34,492 bases of DNA from Bryobacterales bacterium (GCA_028819255.1 JAPPMB010000071.1:10003-44494), one strand, 5' to 3'; positions 6,833 through 16,052 are shown, counted from the stretch's first letter. Translations and numbers: made by a program. The notes: generated by a model not told the origin, from the sequence alone.

Positions 6833-6848
6833 TCAAACAAACGTTTGA
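6833..6848 (+). promoter_or_regulatory. TetR-type operator palindrome
   Basis: TCAAACAAACGTTTGA contains TCAAAC/GTTTGA arms separated by 4 bases, and inside it a perfect 10-bp palindrome CAAACGTTTG (6838-6847). It starts directly after the -10 hexamer and covers the predicted transcription start. A bound repressor would therefore block initiation of the whole tetR-efflux operon. That TetR binds here is inferred from position and symmetry. Confidence 0.75.
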
Positions 6849-6856
6849 TTACGCCC

Positions 6857-7534
6857 GTGACGCAGTCCGCCGACACCAAGGATCTGATTCTCGACGCCGC
6901 AGAACTGCTGTTCAGCGAGAACGGCGTGGAGGGCGTGTCCCTCCGAGCTCTGACGAGCAAGGCGGGAGTCAACCTCGCTTCGGTCCACTACCACTTCGGC
7001 TCGAAGGAGGGTGTCGCCCTGGCAGCCTTCTGCCGGCGCGTCCGACCAATCAACGAGGAGCGTCTTGAGTTGCTGGACAAGGCCGAAAGCGAGGGTGCAG
7101 CAGATGTCGAGAGCGTCCTCACCGCCCTCTATGCGCCTGCGCTACGACTGGCCGGGTCGCCAGTCCACGGGCGGCGGTTCATGCGGATGTGCGCGCGGTT
7201 CTACACCGAGCCCGGAGCCTACCTCGAGTCGGCCTTCACACAGGAGTTCGCCCACGTCATCACGCGTTTCGAGGGAGCGCTGCACCGCGCACTGCCGGAC
7301 CTTTCCCGTCTGGAGCTGCGTCGACGGATGCACTTCGGGATCGGCGTCATGGTGCATACGCTGCTCGATTCGAACCGCACCAGACAGTGGACGGACGATG
7401 CGTGCGATCCTTCGGACATCGGCGGCACTCTGGATGCGATGGTGAGCTTCGTCGCCGCCGGATTCCGGGCCGGGACCGCGACGCCGGCGGCCGGAACGGC
7501 GGGAGGGGCAGGCATCAAGGCGGACAGGACATGA
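6857..7534 (+). CDS. TetR-family transcriptional repressor
   Basis: The product is 225 residues from GTG 6857, chosen because the promoter and operator lie just upstream. The N-terminal HTH domain reads DLILDAAELLFSENGVEGVSL, then ALTSKAGVNLASVHYHFGSKEGV, the canonical TetR helix-turn-helix with its VHYHFGSKE recognition end. The C-terminal ligand domain (about 70-200) is of the general CerR/DUF1956-like type, with MRMCARFYTEPGAYL. Family knowledge: such proteins release DNA when a drug or metabolite binds. As the first gene of the RND operon, with its stop overlapping the next ATG (ATGA at 7531-7534), it most likely represses itself and the pump. The inducer is unknown. Confidence 0.88.
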   Translation: MTQSADTKDLILDAAELLFSENGVEGVSLRALTSKAGVNLASVHYHFGSKEGVALAAFCRRVRPINEERLELLDKAESEGAADVESVLTALYAPALRLAGSPVHGRRFMRMCARFYTEPGAYLESAFTQEFAHVITRFEGALHRALPDLSRLELRRRMHFGIGVMVHTLLDSNRTRQWTDDACDPSDIGGTLDAMVSFVAAGFRAGTATPAAGTAGGAGIKADRT

Positions 7535-8961
7535 ACACTCGAATCGCGATCCCCGCTCTGGCCCTGGCGATGGCCGGCTGCTCGAAGGACATCCAGCTGC
7601 CCCAGCACCAGTTCCGAGTCCCCGCGCCTGACTCGTGGAAGGGCGCTGAATCCGCGCCGCTGGTTCCCGGGAGGGACTGGTGGGCCTACTTCGGCGATCC
7701 GCAGCTGGATGCGCTGATCGGCAGGGCGCTGGACTGCAACCAGGACCTGCGCGCCGCCGCCGCAAGGGTAGAGGCTGCCGTCCAGGAGCGGCGCATCGCG
7801 GGTGCCGGCGACCGGCCGGAACTCTCCGTGGGCGCGAACCGGCTCCGCCAGCGCCAGAACTTCGTCGGCCTGCCGTTCCCGGGTCTGGCTGACCGGGTCC
7901 TCAGCAACACCTACTCCAACGCGGGCATGAACTTCAGCATCGCCTGGGAGGCGGACCTCTGGAACCGCCTCAGTTCCGGGAAGCTGGCGGCCGAGGCCGG
8001 CATCGCGGAGCGCGAGGCCGACCGCCTGGGAGCGCGACTGTCGCTGAGCGGGCAGGTGGCCAAGGCGTGGTTCGCGGCGGTCGAGGCACAGGGTCAGGTT
8101 GAACTCGCGCGTGCGGTGGTGGAGCATCTGGAGACTGTCGCCCAGAGGAATCGGGACCGGTACCGGTACGGCTCCCGCACGGCCGTCGACGTGCGTATCG
8201 CCGACAGCGACATCGAGCGGGCCCGCTCGACGGTCCGGGAGCGGGAGCGGACCCGGGACATGTTCATACGGCAGGTGGAGGTCCTGGCTTGCGAGTATCC
8301 CGCGGGAGAGCGGGCCGTGGAGGTGCAGCTTCCAGCCCTGCGGGAGCAGGTGCCGGCGGGCCTGCCCTCCGAGCTTGTCCAGAGGAGGCCGGACCTGGTG
8401 GCGGCAGAGCAGTCGCTGCTGGGCGCCGACGCCAGGATCGTGCAGGCAAGGGCGGCGCTCCGGCCCAGTTTCTCGCTGTCGGCCACCGCCGGCACTGCAA
8501 GCAACACGCTGCTGGACCTGGTGAATCGCGGTCTGCAGATCTGGAGCTATACGCTTGGATTCGCCCAGCCCCTGTTCAATCGCGGCCGTCTGAAGGCAAA
8601 TGTGCGCGTGACCGAGGCCCGGGCGGAGGAAGCTGCCGCGACCTACGAGAGTCGGATGTGGACGGCGTTCCTGGAGGTTGAGCAGGCCCTGAGTGCAGAG
8701 CAGACGCTGATGGAGCAGCAGGGAGCGCTGCTCGATGCGCAGGAAGCGACCCGAGACGCGATTCGACTCGCCGAGCTGCGCTACGCAGCCGGCATGGGGG
8801 ATGTCTTTTCGATTCTGGCTCTCCGCAGATCCGTTCTGGACGCCGACAGCGCGGTGCTTTCGCTGCAGCGGGCCCGGATCGACAACCGGGTCGACCTGCA
8901 CCTCGCGCTCGGCGGCGGTTTCGACGATGGGCCCGCTGTGCGTTCGGCGCAGGCACCATAG
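7531..8961 (+). CDS. RND efflux outer-membrane lipoprotein (NodT/OprM family)
   Basis: The product is 476 residues. It starts with a lipoprotein signal peptide, with lipobox LAMAGC and acylated Cys17. WWAYFGDPQLDALIGRAL follows (about 50-67), typical of the first helix of NodT-type efflux channels. Two repeated OEP domains follow; the second contains LPSELVQRRPDLVAAEQSL and FSLSATAGTAS. It would form the trimeric outer-membrane/periplasmic tunnel that docks onto the membrane-fusion protein and pump encoded next. The ATG at 7531 overlaps the tetR stop; longer open sequence upstream is rejected because it lies inside tetR. Substrate specificity cannot be read from the sequence. Confidence 0.92.
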   Translation: MNTRIAIPALALAMAGCSKDIQLPQHQFRVPAPDSWKGAESAPLVPGRDWWAYFGDPQLDALIGRALDCNQDLRAAAARVEAAVQERRIAGAGDRPELSVGANRLRQRQNFVGLPFPGLADRVLSNTYSNAGMNFSIAWEADLWNRLSSGKLAAEAGIAEREADRLGARLSLSGQVAKAWFAAVEAQGQVELARAVVEHLETVAQRNRDRYRYGSRTAVDVRIADSDIERARSTVRERERTRDMFIRQVEVLACEYPAGERAVEVQLPALREQVPAGLPSELVQRRPDLVAAEQSLLGADARIVQARAALRPSFSLSATAGTASNTLLDLVNRGLQIWSYTLGFAQPLFNRGRLKANVRVTEARAEEAAATYESRMWTAFLEVEQALSAEQTLMEQQGALLDAQEATRDAIRLAELRYAAGMGDVFSILALRRSVLDADSAVLSLQRARIDNRVDLHLALGGGFDDGPAVRSAQAP

Positions 8962-8971
8962 GGAGGAAACC

Positions 8972-10174
8972 ATGAACAAGATCCGGCTCGCCTTGAAGGT
9001 CGTTCTGCCGCTGTTCGTCCTTGCGCTGGGCATCTGGACGGCCAAGGCCTTGATCGATTCCTACGAGCCTCCGGAAATCGAGCCCGTCGTCGTCGAGCCG
9101 CCGCTCGTGCGCGTCATCCGGGCGGAACGCACGAACCTGACGCTCAAGGTTCATGCGGAGGGAACGGTCGCGCCGCGAACCGAATCCCGACTGGTGCCCG
9201 AGATCTCCGGACGGGTCACGGAGGTCTCGCCCTCGCTGGCTGCGGGCGGATTCTTCGACGAGGGCGACGTGTTGCTCAAGCTCGACACTCGCGTGTACGA
9301 GCTGGCCATGACGCGGGCCGAGGAGGCGATCGAGCGGGCAAGGCTCCGGCTCACGGTCGAGAGGCAGGAGGCGGAGATCGCCCGTAAGGAGTGGGAAACG
9401 CTGGGAACGGGCGAGCCGTCCCCCCTGCTCTTCCGCGAGCCGCAGATCGCCGAGGTCCAGTCGAGCCTGGCCGCCGCCGAGGCCGCGCTTGAGCAGGCCA
9501 GCTACGACCTTGACCGCACGGTGCTTCGGGCTCCTTTCGCCGGGCGGGTGCGGTCCAAGCAGGTGGACGTCGGGCAGTTCGTGCAGCGAGGCGAGACGCT
9601 GGCGACGCTCTACTCGGTCGATGTGGCCGAAGTGCGGCTGCCGATCCCGAATTCCGAACTGGAATTCTGCGATCTTCCGCTGGCCTACCGGGACGGGAAG
9701 ACTTCCAGCAAGGGGCCGGGAGTGGTCCTTAAGGCCCTGTTCGCCGGAGAAGAGCACTCCTGGCAGGGTCGCATCGTACGGACGGAAGGGGAGATCGATC
9801 CCCGTACGCGGATGGTCAACGCGATCGCCCAGGTGGAGGACCCCTACGCTCGAGGCGGCGATTCCAGGCGCCCGCCGCTTGCCGTCGGCATGTTCGTCCA
9901 GGCTGAGATCGAGGGAAACAGGGTCCGCGACGTGATCCGCCTTCCGCGCTCGGCAATGCGCGGCGAGAATGTCGTCTACGTAGTGGACCGCAGAGGGCGT
10001 CTGCGCTTCCGTACGGTTACGCCGCTGCGGAGTGAGCGGGAAGTCGTGCTGATCAGGGAGGGCCTGGAAGAGGGCGACCTCATCTGTGTGTCGCCCATGG
10101 AGGCCGCGGTGAACGGCATGACCGTCCGCACAGGGGTCGAAGGAAACGCAACGGACGCCGGAGGCGAGTCATGA
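8972..10174 (+). CDS. RND efflux periplasmic adaptor (membrane-fusion protein)
   Basis: The product is 400 residues with an N-terminal membrane anchor (about 7-28). Next come a barrel-sandwich half-motif (LVPEISGRVTEVSPSLAAGGFFDEGDVLLKLD), an alpha-helical hairpin of about 70 residues, and the returning lipoyl half (DLDRTVLRAPFAGRVRSKQVDVGQFV). A beta-barrel and a membrane-proximal domain complete the HlyD/AcrA-like order. It bridges the pump and the outer-membrane channel. GGGAGG ends about 5 bases before ATG 8972, and the gene follows the channel gene by 10 bases. No lipobox cysteine is present, so anchoring is probably by the uncleaved N-terminal helix. Confidence 0.92.
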   Translation: MNKIRLALKVVLPLFVLALGIWTAKALIDSYEPPEIEPVVVEPPLVRVIRAERTNLTLKVHAEGTVAPRTESRLVPEISGRVTEVSPSLAAGGFFDEGDVLLKLDTRVYELAMTRAEEAIERARLRLTVERQEAEIARKEWETLGTGEPSPLLFREPQIAEVQSSLAAAEAALEQASYDLDRTVLRAPFAGRVRSKQVDVGQFVQRGETLATLYSVDVAEVRLPIPNSELEFCDLPLAYRDGKTSSKGPGVVLKALFAGEEHSWQGRIVRTEGEIDPRTRMVNAIAQVEDPYARGGDSRRPPLAVGMFVQAEIEGNRVRDVIRLPRSAMRGENVVYVVDRRGRLRFRTVTPLRSEREVVLIREGLEEGDLICVSPMEAAVNGMTVRTGVEGNATDAGGES

Positions 10175-13100
10175 GGGGCGTGATCGGCTGGTTTGCCCGC
10201 AACGCCGTCGCCGCGAACCTGATGCTTCTGGTCATCCTGGCCGGCGGCGCAATCGTCCTGACGGATCTCAAGCAGGAGGTCTTTCCGGAGTTCTCGATGG
10301 ACATCCTCACCGTGTCGGTGGAGTATCGCGGCGCTTCACCAGGCGAAGTCGAGGAAGCGATCTGCCTGCGGGTGGAGGAAGCGGTTCAGGGCATCGACGG
10401 CATCAAGGAAATGGCCTCCACGGCACGCGAGGGCCTGGGCACGGTCCGGCTGGAGCTCATGGCAGGCTACAACCCGCGGGAGGTTCTCGACGACGTCAAG
10501 GCCAGCGTGGATGCGATCGACACATTTCCCGAAGAGGCCGAGAAGCCGGTCGTTCAGGAGCTCACGAGCCGGTATCAGGTTGCCAACGTGGCCATCGCCG
10601 GCGACGCAGACCTCGGAACCCTGAAGCAGATCGCGGAGAGGGTCCGGGACGACCTGATGGCGCTCCCGGAGATTTCCCAAGCCGAGTTGCTCAACGTGCC
10701 GCCCTATGAGATCTCCATCGAGGTTTCGGAGGATGCGCTGCGCCGGTGGGGCCTCACGTTCGACGCTGTCGCAGATGCAGTTCGGAGGTTCTCGATCGAC
10801 CTTCCCGGCGGCTCCGTGAAAACGGCGAACGGCGAAATTCTGTTCCGGACCAAGGGGCAGGCGTACTCGGGCGAGGAGTTCGAAAGCATCCCCCTGCTGC
10901 GGCGACCCGACGGCACCAGGATACACCTCAGGGACATCGCGACGGTGATCGACGGGTTCGAGGAGGTGACGGTCTCGGCGGAGTTCGACGGCAAGCCGGC
11001 CGCGATGGTGAAGCTGTACCGGATCGGCGACCAGAGCGCCGTCTCCGTGGCGGAAGCGGCGTACGCGTACGTCGAGCGTTCCGAGGGCTCGTTCCCGGAG
11101 GGGATCGAACTGCACATCTGGCAGGATTCCGCGCGCCTGCTCAAGAGCCGCATCGACCTGCTGGTGAAGACAGGGCTGAACGGGCTGGTGCTGGTCTTCG
11201 TGGTGCTGGCGCTCTTCCTGCGACTGCGCCTTGCCTTCTGGGTCACGCTCGGCATTCCGGTCTCGTTTTTCGGCGCCATCGCCCTGATGCCCATGTTGGG
11301 CATGTCCATCAACATGATGAGCCTCTTCTCGTTCATCCTGGTGCTCGGCATCGTCGTTGACGACGCGATCGTCGTCGGCGAGAACATCCACACCATGCAG
11401 ATGAGGACCGGGAAGGGGGTCAGTGCGGCCATCCGTGGCACCTACGAGGTCCTGGTTCCGGTGGTCTTCGGGGTTCTGACAACGATGGCGGCGTTCGTGC
11501 CCATGCTCTTCCTGGAGGGATTCGTGGGCAAGATCATGGCGGTCTTCCCCCTGATCATCATGCCGACGCTCTTCTTCTCCCTCGTGGAGTCCAAGCTGAT
11601 CCTTCCCCGCCACCTGGCGCGCTACAGGAAGCCGTCACCAGGGGCGAGAACGGGCCTGCTCCTGAGGACCTGGGATCGCTTCTTCAATCTCTTCGCCGAC
11701 GGACTCGACTGGTTCATCCGCCGCGCGTACCGCCCATTGCTGCGCCGCGCACTCGAATGGCGCTATCTCACGCTCTCGATCGCGATCCTGTCGGTTCTGG
11801 TGACGGTCGGCCTGATCGGTTCCGGGTCCATTCGCATGGTCCTGATGCCGCCCGCCGAGTCGGACAGTGTCGTCGCTTTCCTGACCATGCCGCGCGACGC
11901 CCCCGTCGAGTCCACCAAGGCGGGCCTGGCGCGGATCGAGCGGGCGGTGACCGAGGTGCGGCGGGAGCTGATCGCCGAGACGGGCGCCGATCCCGCGGTG
12001 CATGTGCTCAAGTCCGTGGGCCAACACCCGTTCCGGGAGATCCAGGGAGGCCCCCTCGGCAGTGCCGCGGTCGAGCGCGGCGACTACCTCGGAGAGGTCA
12101 GCATCGCGCTCGTGCCTGCCGAGGAACGCACCACCAGTGCCGCCGTGGTTGCGCAGCGCCTGCGCGAAAGGGTGGAGTCGATCCCCGGGGCGGTCGAGCT
12201 CGCGATCGAGTACGACATGGTGGCTGCGGGAAAGCCGATCGACCTGCAGCTCAGCGGTCCGGATCTCGACGAGGTCCGGAGAGTCGCCGAAGTGGCCAAG
12301 TCCAAGCTGGCCGGGTACCGCGGCGTCTTCGACATCACCGACACCTACCGGGCAGGCAAGCCCGAGATCGAACTCGCGCTGACCTCCGAAGGCGAGACAC
12401 TCGGCCTGACGCTGGAGGGACTCGGAAGGCAGGTGCGGCAGGGATTCTTCGGAGAGGAGGCGCAGCGGATCCAGCGCGACCGGGACGATGTCCGCGTCAT
12501 GGTGCGGTACCCGCAGGAGGCCCGCCGCTCGCTGGGCGATCTGGAGCGGATGCGCGTGCGCACTCCCGCCGGAGCCGAAGTTCCCTTCGAGACCGTCGCG
12601 ACCGGATCGATCGGGCGCGGGCCGGCGACCATCACCCGCGTCGACAGGCAGCGGGCAATCAACGTCCAGGCTGCAGTCGACAACACGGTTGCAAGCGCCG
12701 ATCAGATCACGGACGCCATGGCGACGGAGGTGCTCCCCGAGGTGATGGCACAGCACCCCGGGGTCACCTTCGCGTTCAAAGGCGACATGCAGGAATTCGC
12801 GGACGCGATGGGCGGCCTGATGAAGGGATTCGGCGCGATGGTTGCCGTGATCTTCGGGATGCTCGCCATCCCGCTTTCCAGCTACTGGAAGCCCCTGATC
12901 ATCCTGAGCGCCGTCCCGTTCGGCATGGTCGGGGCCATCTGGGGACACTGGTTCCTCGGCATGGAGGTGAGCTTCCTATCCATGTGCGGAATGGTGGCGC
13001 TGGCCGGCGTCGTGGTCAATGACGGGCTCGTGCTCGTCGCATTTGTCAACCGCAGGCTGCGATTCCATGCCTCGCTCACGGAAGCCGTGCAGCGGGCAGG

Positions 13101-13389
13101 CGAGGCGCGTTTCCGGGCGATCCTGCTCACGTCGCTGACGACGGCGGCCGGCGTGACTCCGCTCTTGCTCGAGAAGAGCCTCCAGGCGCAGTTCCTGAAG
13201 CCGATGGCAGTCGCGCTGGCAGCCGGCGTGCTGTTCGCAACCGCAGTCACTCTCGTTCTGGTTCCGTCGCTGTACCTGATCCTAGACGACGTGCGGTCGG
13301 CAGTCCGGTGGCTGGTGAGCGGATCGCGGCGGCCGACTCGCTCTCCTGTCGCGGCGGCGGCTGGCCGCCAGCCGGTGCCCGGGGACTAG
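10171..13389 (+). CDS. RND-family multidrug efflux permease (AcrB-like)
   Basis: The product is 1072 residues, standard for the family. TM1 begins at GWFARNAVAANLMLLVILAGGAIVL; two large periplasmic loops and a second set of six TM helices follow. The TM4 motif LGIVVDDAIVVGENI supplies the paired aspartates of proton relay. In TM10 the AcrB lysine position falls in VVVNDGLVLVAFVNRR, where Asn-Asp replaces the AcrB pattern, as in several RND subfamilies outside enterobacterial AcrB. It uses the proton gradient to export substrates through the adaptor and channel encoded upstream. The ATG overlaps the adaptor stop (ATGA at 10171-10174). Antibiotics, detergents or metabolites are all possible substrates. 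Confidence 0.93.
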   Translation: MRGVIGWFARNAVAANLMLLVILAGGAIVLTDLKQEVFPEFSMDILTVSVEYRGASPGEVEEAICLRVEEAVQGIDGIKEMASTAREGLGTVRLELMAGYNPREVLDDVKASVDAIDTFPEEAEKPVVQELTSRYQVANVAIAGDADLGTLKQIAERVRDDLMALPEISQAELLNVPPYEISIEVSEDALRRWGLTFDAVADAVRRFSIDLPGGSVKTANGEILFRTKGQAYSGEEFESIPLLRRPDGTRIHLRDIATVIDGFEEVTVSAEFDGKPAAMVKLYRIGDQSAVSVAEAAYAYVERSEGSFPEGIELHIWQDSARLLKSRIDLLVKTGLNGLVLVFVVLALFLRLRLAFWVTLGIPVSFFGAIALMPMLGMSINMMSLFSFILVLGIVVDDAIVVGENIHTMQMRTGKGVSAAIRGTYEVLVPVVFGVLTTMAAFVPMLFLEGFVGKIMAVFPLIIMPTLFFSLVESKLILPRHLARYRKPSPGARTGLLLRTWDRFFNLFADGLDWFIRRAYRPLLRRALEWRYLTLSIAILSVLVTVGLIGSGSIRMVLMPPAESDSVVAFLTMPRDAPVESTKAGLARIERAVTEVRRELIAETGADPAVHVLKSVGQHPFREIQGGPLGSAAVERGDYLGEVSIALVPAEERTTSAAVVAQRLRERVESIPGAVELAIEYDMVAAGKPIDLQLSGPDLDEVRRVAEVAKSKLAGYRGVFDITDTYRAGKPEIELALTSEGETLGLTLEGLGRQVRQGFFGEEAQRIQRDRDDVRVMVRYPQEARRSLGDLERMRVRTPAGAEVPFETVATGSIGRGPATITRVDRQRAINVQAAVDNTVASADQITDAMATEVLPEVMAQHPGVTFAFKGDMQEFADAMGGLMKGFGAMVAVIFGMLAIPLSSYWKPLIILSAVPFGMVGAIWGHWFLGMEVSFLSMCGMVALAGVVVNDGLVLVAFVNRRLRFHASLTEAVQRAGEARFRAILLTSLTTAAGVTPLLLEKSLQAQFLKPMAVALAAGVLFATAVTLVLVPSLYLILDDVRSAVRWLVSGSRRPTRSPVAAAAGRQPVPGD

Positions 13390-13400
13390 GCCGGGGTCCG

Positions 13401-13423
13401 GGCCCGCAGCAGGTAGGCGGGCC
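13401..13423 (+). terminator. Hairpin after the efflux operon
   Basis: GGCCCGC (13401-13407) and GCGGGCC (13417-13423) form a 7-bp GC stem with a 9-base loop, 12 bases after the pump gene stop. No U-tract follows, so it may slow or protect the transcript rather than act as a classical intrinsic terminator. Confidence 0.45.
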
Positions 13424-13472
13424 GAGCGTTCCGGATCCGCGAGTCCCTTCCGGGTCTGAGAAACTAGGCGAG

Positions 13473-14660
13473 ATGGGGCTCTTTGACGGCGAACCCTTCC
13501 AGCGCATAGGCCAGCTTCCCAAGTACGTCTTTGCGGAGATCAACAAGATGCGCTCGAAGGCTCGGAGGGCCGGCCTCGACGTCGTCGACCTGGGGATGGG
13601 CAATCCGGACGGGGCCACACCGCAGGTGGTCGTGGACAAGCTCGCCGACGCGGCCAGGGACAAGCGCAACCACCGCTACTCGCTGTCCCGCGGGATCCCC
13701 CGGCTGCGGGAGGAGATCTGCAAGCGCTATCTGGCCAACTACGGGGTCGAGCTGGACTACGAGACCGAGGCGATCGCCACAATGGGTTCCAAGGACGCCC
13801 TGGCGCACCTGACCTTCGCAACCATCGGCCCGGGGGACGGAGTCGCCATGCCGGACCCCTCCTATCCCATCCACCAGTGGGGAGTGGTGATGGCCGACGG
13901 GAGGCAGATCCCGGTGCCGATGCCGTCTCCGGAGGAATTCCTCAGCCGCATCGAGGACATCTTTCGCCGGCCCGGCCCCAAGCCGACGATGATCCTGACC
14001 TCCTTTCCGCACAATCCCACGACGGAGTGCATCGGCGATAACTTCTTCCCGCACCTCGTCCAGATGGCCCACCGGTACGGCACGATGCTCGTGCATGACT
14101 TCGCCTACGCCGACATCACATTCGACGGGTACCGGGCGCCTTCGTTGCTGCAGGTTCCCGGGGCCAAGGAGGTCGGCGTCGAGATTTTCTCGATGTCGAA
14201 GGGCTACTGCATGCCCGGCTGGCGGGTCGGCTTCTGCCTGGGAAACCCGAAGATGATCCACGCGCTGGCGCGCATCAAGAGCTACCTGGACTACGGAATG
14301 TTCCAGCCCATCCAGATCGCCGCGATCATCGCGCTGCGCGAATGCGAGGAATTCACCCGCGAGACTGCGGAAACGTACCGCCAGCGGCGGGACGCGCTGA
14401 TCGAGGGGCTGGGCCTGGGCGGATGGGAGATCGATCCCCCGAAGGCCACGATGTTCGTCTGGGGCCGGATCCCGGAGCGGTACGCGTGGGCCGGATCGCT
14501 GGAGTTCTCCAAGCTCATGCTCGAGCGGGCGCTCGTCGCGGTGTCCCCGGGGATCGGCTTCGGCCCCAAGGGGGACGCCCACGTGCGTTTCGCCCTGGTG
14601 GAGAACGTCCACCGCATCCGCCAGGCCACCCGCGGCATCCGCAGGCTGCTCAGGGACTGA
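13473..14660 (+). CDS. alaC: Alanine aminotransferase, AlaC type (PLP-dependent class I/II)
   Basis: The product is 395 residues. Sequence blocks closely follow E. coli AlaC: RIGQLPKYVF, DLGMGNPDGATP (39-50), YSLSRGIPRLR, MGSKDALAHL, PDPSYPIHQWG, SFPHNPTTECI, VHDFAYADITFDGYRAPS and ARIKSYLDYG. The PLP-binding lysine is K243 in SMSKGYCMPGWRVGF. AlaC interconverts pyruvate plus glutamate with alanine plus 2-oxoglutarate in the cytoplasm. ATG 13473 was chosen because homology begins about residue 8; the longer upstream open frame overlaps the hairpin region. The gene appears to be transcribed alone or together with lolA. The substrate is assigned by similarity, and related enzymes use other amino acids. 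Confidence 0.82.
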   Translation: MGLFDGEPFQRIGQLPKYVFAEINKMRSKARRAGLDVVDLGMGNPDGATPQVVVDKLADAARDKRNHRYSLSRGIPRLREEICKRYLANYGVELDYETEAIATMGSKDALAHLTFATIGPGDGVAMPDPSYPIHQWGVVMADGRQIPVPMPSPEEFLSRIEDIFRRPGPKPTMILTSFPHNPTTECIGDNFFPHLVQMAHRYGTMLVHDFAYADITFDGYRAPSLLQVPGAKEVGVEIFSMSKGYCMPGWRVGFCLGNPKMIHALARIKSYLDYGMFQPIQIAAIIALRECEEFTRETAETYRQRRDALIEGLGLGGWEIDPPKATMFVWGRIPERYAWAGSLEFSKLMLERALVAVSPGIGFGPKGDAHVRFALVENVHRIRQATRGIRRLLRD

Positions 14661-14735
14661 GCGCCAGGAGGGACCCTATACTGAGAGAAGGTGGCGTCAC
14701 GCCGTCCCCGCATCCGCCCGAGGGCGGTCCCCGCC

Positions 14736-15416
14736 ATGTTCCGTTCCATGATCGTTTTCTGCCTCTTCCTCGTCCTTGCGGCGACCTTCGCGCCCCCGCT
14801 GCGGGCCCAGTCCGTCGGCAAGGTCGTCGACGGCGTCGAGCGCCGCTACAACGCCTTGAGCGCTCTCCAGATGGGCTTCGAGCAGTCGATGGAGTACGCC
14901 GGGCGGAAGCGCAACCTGGAAGCCGGCACGCTCTACCTGCTTCGGCCCGGGAAGATGCGCTGGGAGTACTCCGACCCCGCCGGCAAGATCGCCATCAGCG
15001 ACGGAAAGATCTTCCGCCAGTACAACCCGAATTCGAATCAGGTGCGGCAGGTCGCGCTTGCGTCGATGACCGATCTGCGGGCCCCTCTCTCCTTTCTGCT
15101 GGGGCGCATGCGGCTGCGCAGGATGTTCCGCAACCTGCGCCTGGAGTCGGCCGACGGAATGCACGTCTTGATCGGCGAGGGCCGCGGCGGCCAGGACTTC
15201 TACTCGAGAGTGGAGTTCGACGTCGACCCGGCCGACTACAGCATCACGGGCGTGCGGATCGTCGGACGGGACGAGTCGATCAACGGCTACAGGTTCTCCG
15301 GCGAAGAGACCAATCCCACCCTTTCGGCGTCGCTCTTCGAGTTCGAGGCACCTGCCGGGGCGGAAGTGGTGCCGCTGACTCGGAGCTTCAGAGAGGTGCC
15401 GTTCGAAGGCCGCTAG
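14736..15416 (+). CDS. lolA: Outer-membrane lipoprotein carrier protein LolA
   Basis: The product is 226 residues from ATG 14736, which gives a classical signal peptide (MFRSMIVFCLFLVLAATFAP, cleavage after LRAQS or nearby). An in-frame GTG at 14691 is possible but adds a basic stretch before the signal. The mature protein shows the LolA pattern: VVDGVERRYNALSALQMGFEQS, GTLYLLRPGKMRWEYSDP and KIAISDGKIFRQYNP, the half-barrel that shields lipoprotein acyl chains. It carries lipoproteins across the periplasm, which fits the lipid-anchored Pal and efflux channel encoded in this window. Its stop shares the tetranucleotide CTAG with the convergent cyclophilin gene. Confidence 0.85.
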   Translation: MFRSMIVFCLFLVLAATFAPPLRAQSVGKVVDGVERRYNALSALQMGFEQSMEYAGRKRNLEAGTLYLLRPGKMRWEYSDPAGKIAISDGKIFRQYNPNSNQVRQVALASMTDLRAPLSFLLGRMRLRRMFRNLRLESADGMHVLIGEGRGGQDFYSRVEFDVDPADYSITGVRIVGRDESINGYRFSGEETNPTLSASLFEFEAPAGAEVVPLTRSFREVPFEGR

Positions 15417-16009
15417 CGCTCTTCTGGCGCCTGCCCCTCCACGCGGGCGGCCTCCAGGAACACGGGCAGGATCGGAACGTCCTCCATCGGACCGCGTCGG
15501 CTCGTCTGGACGCGGGAGATCCGCTCCACGACCTCCATCCCTTCGAGCACGCGGCCGAAGACGGTGTAGCCGAAGCGCTGCGAGCCGCGGTTCAGCGTGG
15601 CGTTGTCCTTCAGGTTGATGAAGAACTGGGACGTCGCGGTGTTCCTGCCCCACTGCCTCGCCATCGCGACGGTGCCGCGCGCGTTGGGCATGCCGTCCTT
15701 GGTCTCGATGCGTATCGGCTTGCCCGCGGGCTTCGGGACCAGTTCCGGCGTGAAACCCCCGCCCTGCACGACGAAGTTCTCGATGACGCGGTGGAACACG
15801 GTGTCGTCATAGAAGCCGGACTCCACGTAGGAAAGGAAGTTGCTCACCGTTCTGGGGGCGACCTCGGGATACAGCTCGATCCGGACAGCGCCATGGGAAG
15901 TGCGGAGCACGACCACGGGCCGCGGCGTCTCGGAGCGTGCGGCCGGCGCGAGGAAGGCGAGTGCGAGCAGACGGCGCCGCGTGGGACGGCCCAGCATGGC
16001 CACGAGCAT
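15413..16009 (-). CDS. Cyclophilin-type peptidyl-prolyl cis-trans isomerase, exported
   Basis: The product is 198 residues. A short N-terminal export signal (about RRRLLALAFLAPAARS) precedes a bacterial PpiA/PpiB-like cyclophilin domain. Active-site motifs are visible: FHRVIENFVVQGGGF, with the catalytic arginine of FHR, and ATSQFFINL. The protein accelerates proline isomerisation during folding, probably in the periplasm. Starts at 16009 or at the second ATG 15997 are both possible. The gene is convergent with lolA and overlaps it by four bases (15413-15416), and the upstream tRNA gene is on the same strand 43 bases away. Confidence 0.87.
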   Translation of the reverse strand: MLVAMLGRPTRRRLLALAFLAPAARSETPRPVVVLRTSHGAVRIELYPEVAPRTVSNFLSYVESGFYDDTVFHRVIENFVVQGGGFTPELVPKPAGKPIRIETKDGMPNARGTVAMARQWGRNTATSQFFINLKDNATLNRGSQRFGYTVFGRVLEGMEVVERISRVQTSRRGPMEDVPILPVFLEAARVEGQAPEER

Positions 16010-16052
16010 ACCGAACGGCGGAACCGCGCCCTCGCTGCGGGGCTCGAGGCGT

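Noticed and set aside
6785..6856. Longer TetR reading frame starting at GTG 6785
   Set aside because: The near-consensus promoter (6804-6832) and operator (6833-6848) lie inside this extension, so it would not be transcribed from the operon promoter.
11635..12948. 437-codon minus-strand frame inside the RND pump gene
   Set aside because: It has low-complexity composition (Asp/Arg/His/Gly rich), no domain and no ribosome-binding site; the pump reading frame is unambiguous.
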